64,000 bases of DNA from Eubacterium sp. AB3007 (GCF_000688015.1 NZ_JIAD01000001.1:1612001-1676000), one strand, 5' to 3'; counted from the first letter of the stretch, positions 7,968 to 16,178 are shown. Notes: generated by a model from the sequence alone, not told the origin. A program made the numbers and translations.

Positions 7968-8846
7968 CTACGAAACATACTGCACCACCAGTTTCACCGC
8001 GGCCAGCAGGAGCGCGGCCTTGATGAGGATGGCGTACCACTCGTTGCCTCTTATCTTCTTCGGATTTCCCGGCCCGGCATTGCTCACCGGACAACCGGAA
8101 GCACACCGGTTGCACTGGATGCACTCTCCCACCCCTTCGTTTCGGCCAAGGAAGACTTTGTCCTCGCCGCCGGACACAAAGTATCCGGTGGGGCACCTGC
8201 CCTCGCACTGGTGACACTTCCCGACACACCGTGCCGGGTCCCTCTTCATCTGGAACAGGGGCAGCACCGGCATCAGCGCGAACACCGCGCCCATGGGACA
8301 GAGGAACAGGCAGAAGAACCGCCGCACCAGCAGCATACCCGCCAGGATCGCCAGCAGGACCAGAAGCCCCGCCGTCTTTCCCGTGATGGTGAAGTCCATG
8401 GCCCGGAAGCTTGCAAACACCTCCCAGGGATCGAACCGGGACACCTTGCCGTACAGACCTGTCAGACAGAGTCCCAGGATCCCCGCCAGGATCACGTATT
8501 TCAGTTTCATGAGAACATCGCGAAATCCCGCCGGGATGGTGCGCACCTTCCCGAGCAGTTTCTTCTGCGCTGCCTCGGAAATATCGTACATCACATCCCC
8601 CAGAAAGCCGAAGGCGCAGGCGTAGCCGCAGAAGAACCTGCCGAACAGGATCGTATAGACGAGCACCGTGATCAGTACCGCCACGAAGGGGGTACACTGG
8701 ATCACAGCGGCGTTTCCGATCTGGATGGCCAGGTACTTGACCCCGTTGAAGGCGGTGGCGTAGATGTCCGGGGCCAGCAGAAAGAACAGCAGCTGCACGG
8801 CTCTGTTCAGAGCCAGGTCCGCTGTCTGACGCTTGATCTTTTTCAT
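7968..8846 (-). CDS. NapH-like 4Fe-4S membrane protein
   Basis: A 292-residue polytopic protein of the NapH/CcoG type. It has several membrane helices and two CxxxC(P/A) motifs on the membrane face (GRFFCGYAC and RRFFCLFLCP). Two ferredoxin-like four-cysteine clusters follow (CVGKCHQCEGRCP and CIQCNRCASGCP). Such proteins pass electrons across or along the membrane, often with an FMN-binding partner. A remnant of exactly such a partner lies directly upstream. ATG at 8846 is favoured over the GTG at 8855 because AGGTGG sits 5 bases before it. Losing the partner may have left this gene without its natural promoter and electron partner. Confidence 0.82.
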   Translation of the reverse strand: MKKIKRQTADLALNRAVQLLFFLLAPDIYATAFNGVKYLAIQIGNAAVIQCTPFVAVLITVLVYTILFGRFFCGYACAFGFLGDVMYDISEAAQKKLLGKVRTIPAGFRDVLMKLKYVILAGILGLCLTGLYGKVSRFDPWEVFASFRAMDFTITGKTAGLLVLLAILAGMLLVRRFFCLFLCPMGAVFALMPVLPLFQMKRDPARCVGKCHQCEGRCPTGYFVSGGEDKVFLGRNEGVGECIQCNRCASGCPVSNAGPGNPKKIRGNEWYAILIKAALLLAAVKLVVQYVS

Positions 8847-8855
8847 GCCGGCCAC

Positions 8856-8945
8856 CTACTTTTCTGCCTTTTTCAGCGCTTCAGCTACTGCGTCTCGAAT
8901 GCCCTTGGAGGAATAGGTCGCGCCGCCGCCAAGGGGGTCATCATC
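8856..8945 (-). pseudogene. 3' remnant of an FMN-binding domain protein gene
   Basis: The last roughly 30 codons read DPLGGGATYSSKGIRDAVAE and end in KKAEK. This is the typical C-terminus of FMN-binding domain proteins, where flavin attaches at the G-A-T-x-S motif. It ends 9 bases before the NapH-like start, as expected for an operon of flavoprotein and ferredoxin. Upstream of about 8945 the minus-strand frame turns into the antisense of a subtilase gene, so the rest of the flavoprotein is missing. Confidence 0.65.
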
Positions 8946-10082
8946 ACCGCTCTGCTGGCACCATCCAGAAACACCCGGTGCACCATCTCCTCGGGAACCT
9001 CTTACGCGTCCCCGCTGGTCGCCGCCATGGCAGTGGCCGCCAAGCAGGAGGATCGTTACATCAACGTAGATGAGTTCAAGACGCTCCTGACAGAGACAAG
9101 CCGCGATGCTGGCGCCGAAGGGTACGACACCTCCTACGGCCATGGGATCGTAGACATGAAGGCCTTCGCCGCCAAACTGGGCGGCGCACGGACGGCCTCC
9201 GTCCAGTCCTACTTCCTGGATGGGCAGTCCCTGCAGCTCACCGGACTTCCCAAGGACATCGTGGATCCGCAGGTGGTGGTCAGTGGCAAGGACGGCCGCC
9301 TGACGGGCATGGCCCCGGTCGCGCCTGACGAGAACGGCGTCGTGACGCTGGAGACTCCGGCCGAGAACGGACAGACCTACACCGTAAAGATCACGTCAGA
9401 CAACTACGACATCAGAGACGTGGAAGTGGCCTTCTCATCGGAGGATGTCCAGTCCGGTCTCACTCAGGCGCTGACACAGGCCCAGGCAGCGGTCGAAGCC
9501 GCACAGGTGGCTGCCGACGAGGCACAGCTAGCGGTAGACGCCCTGCCACAGGATGCTTCCGCGCGTGAGATCGCAGCCGCCTACAAGAAGCTGGACAAGG
9601 CGAACAACGCTCTGGCCGCCGCACAAGAAACGGTAAGCTCCCTGAAGACCCAGCAAAGCGACCTCCAGGCCAAGCAGATCGCCGCCCTGGAGAAGGAACT
9701 GAAGGATACCAAGGCGCAGCTGAAGGAGACAGAGAAGCAGTTGTCCCAGGCCAAGGCGGGCACAAAGCCTTCCGCCTCTGCCGCCAAGAAGGCCAACGCC
9801 ATGAAGGTCACCAGCGTGACCAAGAAGGTGAAGAAGAAGAAGCTTAAGAAGAAGGCCGTTACCGTAGCACCACTTACGGTCAAGGGTGCCACCGGAACTC
9901 TCTCCTTCCAGAAGCTCTCCGGCAAGAAGAACCTTCGCATCGACACCAGGACCGGCAAGGTCGTGGTCGCCAAGAAGACCAAGAAAGGGACCTACACCAT
10001 GAAGGTGAAGGTCACCGCATCTGGCAATGCCACCACGAAATCCATCGCCAAGACCGTGAAGGTGAAGATCAAAGTGAAATAA
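8946..10082 (+). pseudogene. 5'-truncated subtilase with coiled-coil and Ig-like tail
   Basis: The frame contains the catalytic-serine motif of S8 subtilases (GTSYASP, codons from 8994), followed by the usual helix and GYDTSYGHGIVD. The Asp and His parts of the triad and the signal peptide are absent. Everything upstream in this frame is antisense to the NapH-like gene, so the start is lost. After the protease end come an Ala/Gln/Lys-rich coiled coil (about 9450-9760), a Lys-rich linker and an Ig-like wall-associated domain that ends in alternating Lys/Val. The frame is intact to its stop, which suggests a recent truncation, or an assembly join. Confidence 0.75.
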
Positions 10083-10400
10083 CCCTGCTGGTCGGACAAT
10101 TGCAAGGACAATGCGCCCCCCGCACCCTCCTCGCCATGCGCGACTCCCGCGCGATGAGGGGGCCTGTGGGTGCGCGCGATGGGGGTGCGATGAGGGTGTA
10201 CACGATGGGAATTCCACAAATCGGCTGTGAACCATGAATATGTAGAACACTGCAGCATTAGAATTCCACATGCCGCCTGTGAACCCTTGAGAATGTTGAA
10301 AAACCAGAGACAATAGTTCTACATATCAGCGCAGGTGTCTCCACAATGTAGAAAACCCAACCCAATGTAGAAAACATGATACGGCTTTGTCTGCAGTCTA

Positions 10401-10426
10401 AAACGGTAGAACCAGTTCTACCGTTT
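10401..10426. repeat. Perfect 12-bp inverted repeat (AAACGGTAGAAC-CA-GTTCTACCGTTT)
   Basis: The arms AAACGGTAGAAC (10401-10412) and GTTCTACCGTTT (10415-10426) are exact complements with a 2-base centre. The GTAGAA core occurs several more times in the preceding 170 bases, which suggests a protein binding site family or a decayed repeat element. Confidence 0.6.
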
Positions 10427-10518
10427 CCAAATACTCTCTGCTTCCGTAGAATTTCCAGTGTGCCGAACTGCTCATGATGATGACGGTCGCGAGCTTCCCT
10501 CTATCACGCCACCCAGAT

Positions 10519-10537
10519 GTTAGTTGCACGTTAGTAC
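10519..10537 (+). promoter_or_regulatory. Direct-repeat motif GTTAGT-N5-GTTAGT (copy 1)
   Basis: GTTAGT TGCAC GTTAGT AC. Two other copies occur at 10894-10912 and 61674-61690. The 11-base repeat period is what OmpR/PhoB-type response regulators bind, but no such regulator is in the window. Confidence 0.4.
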
Positions 10538-10549
10538 TCCTTCATACAC

Positions 10550-10587
10550 CAACGAAAGAGGGGAGCTGTCTTTCAGACAGCCCCCCC
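10550..10587 (-). terminator. Rho-independent terminator after the small membrane protein gene
   Basis: The stem GGGGGGCTGTCT / AGACAGCTCCCC-type (CTGTCT-TTC-AGACAG core at 10566-10580) is followed on the minus strand by CTCTTTCGTT. It would end the transcript of the gene ending at 10613. Confidence 0.6.
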
Positions 10588-10612
10588 TTCGCGCATCACC
10601 ACTGTCGCCGCG

Positions 10613-10840
10613 CTAGCGCGTATTTTGGTGGTGATTTCCATTTCCTTCTCGCAGGATTTCTTCTCCTTCGCGCAGGATCTCCTCGCCTTCACGCAAGATC
10701 TCTTCTCCTTCGCGCAGGATCTCTTCGATCTTCGACTGCTCCTCGAATTGCCTGTGCATCCACCTGGACAGATACCAGACCTTGAACACTTCAAACAAAA
10801 CAACGGCCAGTCCGATTAGTGCCCACCAATACCATGCCAT
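10613..10840 (-). CDS. Small membrane protein with repeated EEILREG coiled coil
   Basis: A 75-residue protein of unknown function. An N-terminal helix (about residues 2-22, MAWYWWALIGLAVVLFEVF) would anchor it in the membrane. The rest is charged and contains four tandem EEILREG heptads, encoded by near-identical 21-base repeats at about 10650-10735. The start at 10840 is chosen because AAGGAGG lies 8 bases upstream; the frame is open further upstream but lacks a ribosome site. The heptad period and charge pattern suggest a parallel coiled coil and self-association. The gene has its own terminator, and a GTTAGT direct repeat about 55 bases before the start. It appears to be separate from the ABC genes behind it. 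Confidence 0.7.
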   Translation of the reverse strand: MAWYWWALIGLAVVLFEVFKVWYLSRWMHRQFEEQSKIEEILREGEEILREGEEILREGEEILREGNGNHHQNTR

Positions 10841-10893
10841 TTTCAGAACCTCCTTCGTACCTATATAATCGTTTCCTTGATTATGCCAGATAG

Positions 10894-10912
10894 GTACTAA
10901 CGTCCTACTAAC
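10894..10912 (-). promoter_or_regulatory. Direct-repeat motif GTTAGT-N5-GTTAGT (copy 2), upstream of small membrane protein
   Basis: On the minus strand: GTTAGT AGGAC GTTAGT AC, 54 bases before the ATG at 10840. A weak -10-like GATTATATAG lies between them. The placement upstream of a promoter fits activator binding. Confidence 0.45.
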
Positions 10913-10932
10913 GGATGGGGTGGGGACACCCT

Positions 10933-11748
10933 TCACACTTTCCCGCGGAAGGTAAACACCGCGTTGGACAGCGCGCGGATATATGGATCAGCGCTTTCTG
11001 AGAACACCTCCTCCGGCGTACCGATCCCTTTGATTTCTCCCTCCTGCATCACCATTACCCGGTCAGACATACGACGGGCCACGGACAGATCGTGGGTGAT
11101 GAACAGAACGGACAGGTGGTGGCGCGTCTTCATCTCTTCCAGAAGGCGAAGGATCTGATTCTGGATCGAGACGTCCAGAGCAGAGATGATCTCGTCTGCG
11201 ATCAACACCTCCGGTTCAACGAGGAGTGCCCTGGCGATGGCGATCCGCTGCAGCTGGCCGCCGGAGAATTCCCCGGGATACTTCCCAAGGCTGTTCTCCG
11301 CAAGACCGCACTCTTCCAGGATGCGCAGGATCTTCCCCTCTCTTTCGGCAGGCTCCATATCCGGGTACCAGAGACGAAGAGGTTCCTCCAGCAGGCGCTG
11401 CACCCGCATGGAGGGATCCAGGCAGTCGAAGGGATTCTGGTACACCATCTGTATCTTCTTTCTGTATTTCCGGAATGCGGTCTCGGGCAGATCCTGGATC
11501 TCTGTGCCATCCAGCAGGACCCTCCCGGACGTTGGTGGAAGCAGGTGCATCAGGATCTTTGCCAGGGTGGATTTGCCGCAGCCGGATTCCCCCAGCAACC
11601 CCAGGACCTCCCCTCGGCGCAGGCCGAAACTCACATCCTTCACCGCCGTGATGCCGGAAGCCCGCGAGAGCAGGCCCGTCCGTGCTCCCGGAAAAACCTT
11701 GGTGATGCCTTCCACTTCTATGATATTCGATGACCTTTCCTCGCTCAC
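10933..11748 (-). CDS. ABC transporter ATP-binding protein, OppF/DppF/NikE type
   Basis: A 271-residue ATPase for an oligopeptide/nickel-class importer. Walker A is GESGCGKS, the signature is FSGGQLQR and Walker B is VLIADEII, followed by the switch FITHDL. The Walker B region has ADEIIS where most relatives have DEPTS; the Glu is retained. The GTG start overlaps the stop of the preceding ATPase by 4 bases (GTGA), with GGAGGAA just upstream, indicating translational coupling. It is the last gene of the five-gene importer operon that begins with the binding protein at 15874 behind a cobalamin riboswitch. Confidence 0.88.
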   Translation of the reverse strand: MSEERSSNIIEVEGITKVFPGARTGLLSRASGITAVKDVSFGLRRGEVLGLLGESGCGKSTLAKILMHLLPPTSGRVLLDGTEIQDLPETAFRKYRKKIQMVYQNPFDCLDPSMRVQRLLEEPLRLWYPDMEPAEREGKILRILEECGLAENSLGKYPGEFSGGQLQRIAIARALLVEPEVLIADEIISALDVSIQNQILRLLEEMKTRHHLSVLFITHDLSVARRMSDRVMVMQEGEIKGIGTPEEVFSESADPYIRALSNAVFTFRGKV

Positions 11749-12575
11749 AGCTCTTCCTCCCCCATGATATTCAGCGTCTCTTCCACCAGTTTCCGGGTAT
11801 AGGCATCCTTGCCGCAATAGAACAGTTCTTCTGCCAACCCTTGCTCCACGATGCTCCCATCTTTCATGATGATCACATGGTCGCAAATGGACTGGAGCAG
11901 CCCCAGGTTATGGCTGATGAAGAGAAGCGTCCATCCTTCCTTCTCCAGAAGAGTCCGGATGAACTCGATGGTGTTCCTCTGAGAGATCGCATCCAGGGAG
12001 GTGGTGGGTTCGTCGGCGATAAGGATCTTTGCCCTGGACTCCAAGGCCATGGCGATGGCGATCCGCTGCCGCATGCCCCCTGACAGCTGATCCGGATACT
12101 TCCGCAGAGTCTCCGCGCCGCCCCGGATCCCAAATATCTCCATCTGGGCAAGAAGATGCTCCTCCAGTTTCCCTGGCGGCATGCTCCCTCTGTGCAGCCT
12201 GACGGTCTCTCCCCACTGTTTCCGGATCCGCTCATTGGGGTTCAGCGCGTTGATGGAATCCTGAAATATGATGGCGATCTGCTCCGACAGAAAAGCGCGC
12301 CGCTGCCTGTAAGGCATCGCCAGCAGATCCTGCCAGCTGTCATCCGGAAGTCGGAAGAGGATCCGCCCGTCATACTTTGTGCTCCCTTCGGGAAGAAGCG
12401 CCGCGATCGCGTTCATCGTCATGCTCTTCCCCGCACCGGACTCCCCGGCGATGGCCCATCGTTCCCCCTCTCGCACAGAGAAGCTCACATCCCGGAGCAC
12501 GCAGGTCTCCGTGCTCCCGTTTTGGATCCATACGCTTAGGTGTTCCACCTTCAGTAGTTCTCTTTTTTCAATCAT
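11745..12575 (-). CDS. ABC transporter ATP-binding protein, OppD/DppD/NikD type
   Basis: A 276-residue ATPase, the other half of the heterodimeric motor. Walker A GESGAGKS lies near residue 43, the signature is LSGGMRQR, Walker B is ILIADEPTTSLD and the switch is FISHNL. It ends without a long cysteine-rich tail of the Opp type. It overlaps the upstream permease by 8 bases and the downstream ATPase by 4. Both ATPases keep all catalytic residues, so the importer should be functional. Confidence 0.9.
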   Translation of the reverse strand: MIEKRELLKVEHLSVWIQNGSTETCVLRDVSFSVREGERWAIAGESGAGKSMTMNAIAALLPEGSTKYDGRILFRLPDDSWQDLLAMPYRQRRAFLSEQIAIIFQDSINALNPNERIRKQWGETVRLHRGSMPPGKLEEHLLAQMEIFGIRGGAETLRKYPDQLSGGMRQRIAIAMALESRAKILIADEPTTSLDAISQRNTIEFIRTLLEKEGWTLLFISHNLGLLQSICDHVIIMKDGSIVEQGLAEELFYCGKDAYTRKLVEETLNIMGEEEL

Positions 12576-13362
12576 AGATCGTCAGCTCCGTTCTCTTCAG
12601 ACGGCTGTCATCGAAGGCAAAGTGGAAGAACAGCGCCAGCAGACAGACCGCAATGATGGGGCAGATGACAAGCCGCGGGTAGGTGAGGATGTAAGCCCGG
12701 TACTGATACAGCAGGGTGCCCCAGTCCGGATTGGTCACATCCGTCCCCAGTCCGATGAACGCAAGGCCTGCATACTGGAGCACCACGTTGCTGGCATTGT
12801 TCCCCAGATACACCAGCAGCTGTCGCAGTATGTTGGGAAAGATGTGTCGAAACAGGATCGTGCTCCCGGGAAGTCCCAGACTGAGCTCCGCGCTGACAAA
12901 GTCCTTCTCCTTGATCCCGGTGGTGAGCCCGTCTGCCAGATTGATGTACTGGCCCATGTTCCCGATGCCGAAGATAATGCCGGCCATGGGGGCCGAGAAC
13001 CCGAACAGCGCCGAAAAGATCAGGGCCATGACAAGGGAGGGGATCACCGTGACAAAGTCCGCCAGAAACTGGATCACCGTCTTCACCAGGCCGCCCTTGT
13101 AGGCGCCGATCATCCCCAGCAGCGAGCCCCCCGCAAAGGAGATCCCTGTGGCCAGAAAGACCACGATCAGCGTCCGCTGTCCTCCCGTGACCATCAGGGC
13201 GAACAGATCCCTGCCAAGATTGTCTGTCCCCAGCCAGTGGGCCGGACCACAGCCCTGGTAGGTATGCAGCATATCCGTCAGTTTGATGTTCTGGTGGGGG
13301 ATCAGAAACAAAAGGAGCACAAACACCAAAAACGCGCCCCACAGAATGTATCTCCTCTTCAT
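12568..13362 (-). CDS. ABC transporter permease, DppC/NikC type
   Basis: A 264-residue inner-membrane permease. The LGTDNLGRDLFALMV stretch near residue 44 is the N-terminal signature of the OppC/DppC family. The membrane helices and the EAA-loop region (SLGLPGSTILFRHIFPN) that contacts the ATPase are present. The start ATG at 13362 overlaps the stop of the first permease (ATGA), the usual coupling in these operons; the longer upstream frame lies inside that gene and is rejected. A possible role in B12 or cobalt uptake follows only from the riboswitch upstream. Confidence 0.88.
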   Translation of the reverse strand: MKRRYILWGAFLVFVLLLFLIPHQNIKLTDMLHTYQGCGPAHWLGTDNLGRDLFALMVTGGQRTLIVVFLATGISFAGGSLLGMIGAYKGGLVKTVIQFLADFVTVIPSLVMALIFSALFGFSAPMAGIIFGIGNMGQYINLADGLTTGIKEKDFVSAELSLGLPGSTILFRHIFPNILRQLLVYLGNNASNVVLQYAGLAFIGLGTDVTNPDWGTLLYQYRAYILTYPRLVICPIIAVCLLALFFHFAFDDSRLKRTELTIYD

Positions 13363-14282
13363 GCTCCCCTCCTTGCTCCCAGCAAATACAGAACCAGATG
13401 GAGCACCAGATGCACGAGAAACATCCAGAGGACCACCACCAGGATATAGGTCTGCAGGATTGTATAGTCCCTGCTGTCCATGGCAGAGACCAGCATGGTA
13501 GACAGCCCCGGGATCGCAAAGGCGAACTCCAGCACCGTGCTCCCGCCGAACACCCCGGCAAACCGTGTGATCACCGCCGCAATCAGGCTGGCCAGCGGCG
13601 GCTTGTACGCGTGCTTCCACAGTACCTCCTCCGGCGCAAACCCTCTGGAGACCATGAACTTCACATAGCTTTGTCCCATCTCCTCCCGAAACGCGGCGCG
13701 CACCACCCGGGACAGCCCGCCGATGCTGTACAAAGCCGTCAGCAGTATCGCCGCCAGGATAGAGTATCGCCCGTCTCCCGTAAAGAAACTGGCGATCCCG
13801 AGCTTCACCCCAAAGGCATTGATGATCAGGATGGACAGGATGAACATGGGCACACTCTGACAGAAGACCGTCATGCCCGTGGTGATCCTGTCCCAGCGTC
13901 CGCTTCGGGTGAGGGCGGCCCGATACCCCAGGAAGAAGGCTCCAACGGCACCCAGCAGGATCCCGATGATCCCGATGGAAAAGGAGTAGGGCATCTTGGC
14001 CAGGAACCGCTCCCGGATGTTCTCTCCCGACACCAGCGAGACACCCCAGTCTCCCCGCAGGAAGTTACCGATCCAGCCGGTATACTGGAAGATCAGCGGC
14101 TCATCCAGCCCCATCTTCTCCTTCACATAGGCCTCGTTCTCCGCCGTGTGCGGCAGGTGGTAGGCATCCAGCCACTTGTCCACCGGGGTGGTGGGCATCA
14201 TCCGCACCGCCAGAAAGATCAGCGCCGAGGTCACCAGGAAGATCAGGCACCACTTGCTCAGAAATCGTATTGCATTCCTCAT
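13359..14282 (-). CDS. ABC transporter permease, DppB/NikB type
   Basis: A 307-residue permease with an N-terminal membrane helix and the large external loop of OppB/DppB proteins. The transport domain follows, with SRVVRAAFREEMGQSYVKF serving as the ATPase-coupling EAA loop. The ATG at 14282 follows a modest GGGTGATG site. It is separated from the binding-protein gene by 83 bases containing GC-rich hairpins, so permease expression may be lower than that of the binding protein, as is common in this class. Confidence 0.88.
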   Translation of the reverse strand: MRNAIRFLSKWCLIFLVTSALIFLAVRMMPTTPVDKWLDAYHLPHTAENEAYVKEKMGLDEPLIFQYTGWIGNFLRGDWGVSLVSGENIRERFLAKMPYSFSIGIIGILLGAVGAFFLGYRAALTRSGRWDRITTGMTVFCQSVPMFILSILIINAFGVKLGIASFFTGDGRYSILAAILLTALYSIGGLSRVVRAAFREEMGQSYVKFMVSRGFAPEEVLWKHAYKPPLASLIAAVITRFAGVFGGSTVLEFAFAIPGLSTMLVSAMDSRDYTILQTYILVVVLWMFLVHLVLHLVLYLLGARRGA

Positions 14283-14295
14283 AACTTCATCACCC

Positions 14296-14346
14296 GGCGG
14301 GACTAGCCCGCCCAAAAGACAGGCGGGCCCACAGAGTGTGCCCGCC
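14296..14346 (-). terminator. GC hairpins between binding-protein and permease genes
   Basis: GGCGGG/CCCGCC stems occur at 14296-14312 and 14322-14346. There is no T-tract, so partial termination or mRNA 3'-end protection after the binding-protein gene is more likely than a full stop. Confidence 0.45.
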
Positions 14347-14365
14347 GCTCGCAAATAGATTGGTT

Positions 14366-15874
14366 TTACAGGCCGAGTTCTGCGTTGACGCAGTAGTAGT
14401 CGCCGCAGTATGGCTCATATGCCTTGACTCTCTCGGACAAAGCCACGTGCCACTGAGGATCCACCAGGTAGATCATGGGCAGATCTTCTGCCACGATGGC
14501 CTGGATGTCTCTGGACTGCTTGTCTCTGTCCTTACCCGGCTGCGTCTTTCCCATCTCGTCCAACAGCTTGTTGACTTTGTCGCTGCTGTAGCCGGCATAG
14601 TTTCTGCTTCCGTCCTTGGCAAGCGCCATGTTCAGGAAGGCCGATGGCTCACCAGAGGGTGCGGTGTGCTGCGCGTAGAACACCAGGTCGTAGTCGCCGC
14701 CCTCCAGGTTGGCGTTGATGTCATCCACCACATCGGTCTTGCTGTCGATCCCTGCTGTCGTCAGCTGAGAAGCGGCCAGCTGCATCAGGATCGGCAGATC
14801 CGCCCGTGCGGAGTAGGTTACCATGTGAAGGGTCAGCTTCTTCCCGTCCTTCTCATAGTAGCCCTCGTCGTTCTTCTTGTAGCCCGCCTTCTCCAGCAGT
14901 TTGGCGGCCTCTTCCGCCTTTGTCTCCACCTTCACATCTCCCGCGAAGGAATAGTACTGAGCAAAAATACCATTGGCCACCCGGCCGCCCTGTAGAGCCT
15001 TGACCATTTCCTCTCTATCCAGCAGCAGATCGATGGCCTTGCGCACGTCGGCGTCTTTCATGGGGCCGTCCTTCAGATTGGTGAACCCGAAGTACTGGTA
15101 ACCCGCATCATAATCCTTGACGGTGAACCCTTTCCCCTTCAGTGTCTCAGCGCTTTCCGGAGTGAGACCGAACATCAGGTCTACCTCCCCTGCCTCAAAA
15201 GCCTGCTCCATGGCGGCCGTATCGCTGAACACCTTCAGGGTGACATCCGAACGCTGCTCTGCCCGGTCGTCGTAGTAGGGGTTCGGCTCCAGCTCGAGGG
15301 ATACCTCGGAGTCCAGCTTCTTGACCATATACGGACCCGTGTAGAGGAAGTCATCCCCGTCCTGCTTGAACACCACGTTGCACCACTCTGCCAGCAGCGA
15401 CTCCATCACCGGGGTCGGTTTCTCGGTCTTGATGGTCAGCGTGCCGTCCTTCTCGGCGGTAAACTTCACCACGCCCGCCGTGCCGTTCGCCATCTCGTTG
15501 TTCTTCTGCAGGTAGTTCATGCAGTCCGCCAGCGCCTTGGCATCGCAGTCTGAGCCATCGCTGAACTTCACCTTCCCGGTGAGCGTCGCGGTCCAGGTCA
15601 GGTCATCCTTTCGCTCGAGCTTTTGCACAAAGCGGGATACCAGGTTGCCCTTGGCATCCTGCATGTAGATCCCTTCGCTGATGCCGTGGGAAGTCAGATC
15701 CCAGGCACTGTCCACCGGGTTGGTATTTCCGGCGACATAGCTGCAGCCGACCACGATCGGGCCATCTGCAGTTGCCTCTTCCGACTCTCCTCCGTTATCT
15801 CCTCCGCCGCAGCCGGCCAATACCAGCGCCACGACCGAGAGGCTGAGGAGCAACAAAACAAGTTTCTTCTTCAT
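14366..15874 (-). CDS. Lipoprotein substrate-binding protein of a peptide/nickel-type ABC importer (SBP_5)
   Basis: A 502-residue extracytoplasmic binding protein. The signal peptide ends in the lipobox LVLAGC, so the mature protein is a lipoprotein starting at Cys21 or nearby. The body fits the SBP family 5 fold (peptides, nickel chelates, haem). Typical stretches are GPYMVKK, NPYYDD, DVRKAIDLLLDRE and a C-terminal DLPMIYLVDPQW. It heads the importer operon, directly behind a cobalamin riboswitch. Since such riboswitches turn genes off when B12 is plentiful, the ligand is probably B12-related (cobinamide, cobalt chelate or another precursor) rather than general peptides. That assignment is inference; the binding-site residues do not settle it. 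Confidence 0.88.
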   Translation of the reverse strand: MKKKLVLLLLSLSVVALVLAGCGGGDNGGESEEATADGPIVVGCSYVAGNTNPVDSAWDLTSHGISEGIYMQDAKGNLVSRFVQKLERKDDLTWTATLTGKVKFSDGSDCDAKALADCMNYLQKNNEMANGTAGVVKFTAEKDGTLTIKTEKPTPVMESLLAEWCNVVFKQDGDDFLYTGPYMVKKLDSEVSLELEPNPYYDDRAEQRSDVTLKVFSDTAAMEQAFEAGEVDLMFGLTPESAETLKGKGFTVKDYDAGYQYFGFTNLKDGPMKDADVRKAIDLLLDREEMVKALQGGRVANGIFAQYYSFAGDVKVETKAEEAAKLLEKAGYKKNDEGYYEKDGKKLTLHMVTYSARADLPILMQLAASQLTTAGIDSKTDVVDDINANLEGGDYDLVFYAQHTAPSGEPSAFLNMALAKDGSRNYAGYSSDKVNKLLDEMGKTQPGKDRDKQSRDIQAIVAEDLPMIYLVDPQWHVALSERVKAYEPYCGDYYCVNAELGL

Positions 15875-15961
15875 AAGACTCTCCTTTCTCTCCTCATGGA
15901 TGTCCGCGTGATGGCAAACAAAAATACCTATCGCTTATGCCTACGACAGCACCCATGCTTC

Positions 15962-16122
15962 ACATCTGCGGTCTTCTGACTCGGGGTCAAACCTACTTGC
16001 CGCCCTTCTCAGGATGTTCATTTCCCAATGGTTTATGCAGCGTTCGATTCCCCATTACAGCAGGGATAAACTGTACCGGGATCTCACCGGACTTCCTCAG
16101 CATCAAGGCTGATTGCAGATGT
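15962..16122 (-). ncRNA. Cobalamin riboswitch
   Basis: On the minus strand the closing helix P1 pairs ACATCTGC (16122-16115) with GCAGATGT (15969-15962). Inside is the conserved core GGAAGTCCGGTGAGATCCCG, then a CTGCTGTAATGGGGAA segment and, near the 3' end, GTCAGAAGACC. These match the consensus of the B12 riboswitch (GGGAA..GGTG, the C-ACTGT-like box, and G-x-CAGGAGACC). About 87 bases lie between P1 and the binding-protein start. No clear intrinsic terminator is seen there, so control of translation is possible. Confidence 0.88.
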
Positions 16123-16178
16123 TCATTATATTTAACTGTTGTCTGATTTTACACCAGAATATGAAAACGGTCAAGGGG

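Larger units (their letters stand above)
10083..10557. other. Repeat-rich intergenic region
   Basis: No gene is supported. A nested hairpin at 10122-10175 (CGCACCC/GGGTGCG outer arms) may end transcripts from the subtilase remnant. Further right are two related copies of GAATTCCACA...TGTGAACC (10209-10232 and 10261-10288) and several TGTAGAA/TTCTACA motifs between 10238 and 10450. A perfect inverted repeat follows at 10401-10426. Confidence 0.5.

Noticed and set aside
8211..10082. A single 623-residue open frame
   Set aside because: Its first roughly 245 codons are antisense to the NapH-like gene and have no ribosome site; only the subtilase part from about 8946 is a real gene remnant.
10519..10912. 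A proven mobile cassette with terminal inverted repeats
   Set aside because: No target-site duplication or transposase is seen, and a third copy of the motif stands alone at 61674, which fits a binding site equally well.
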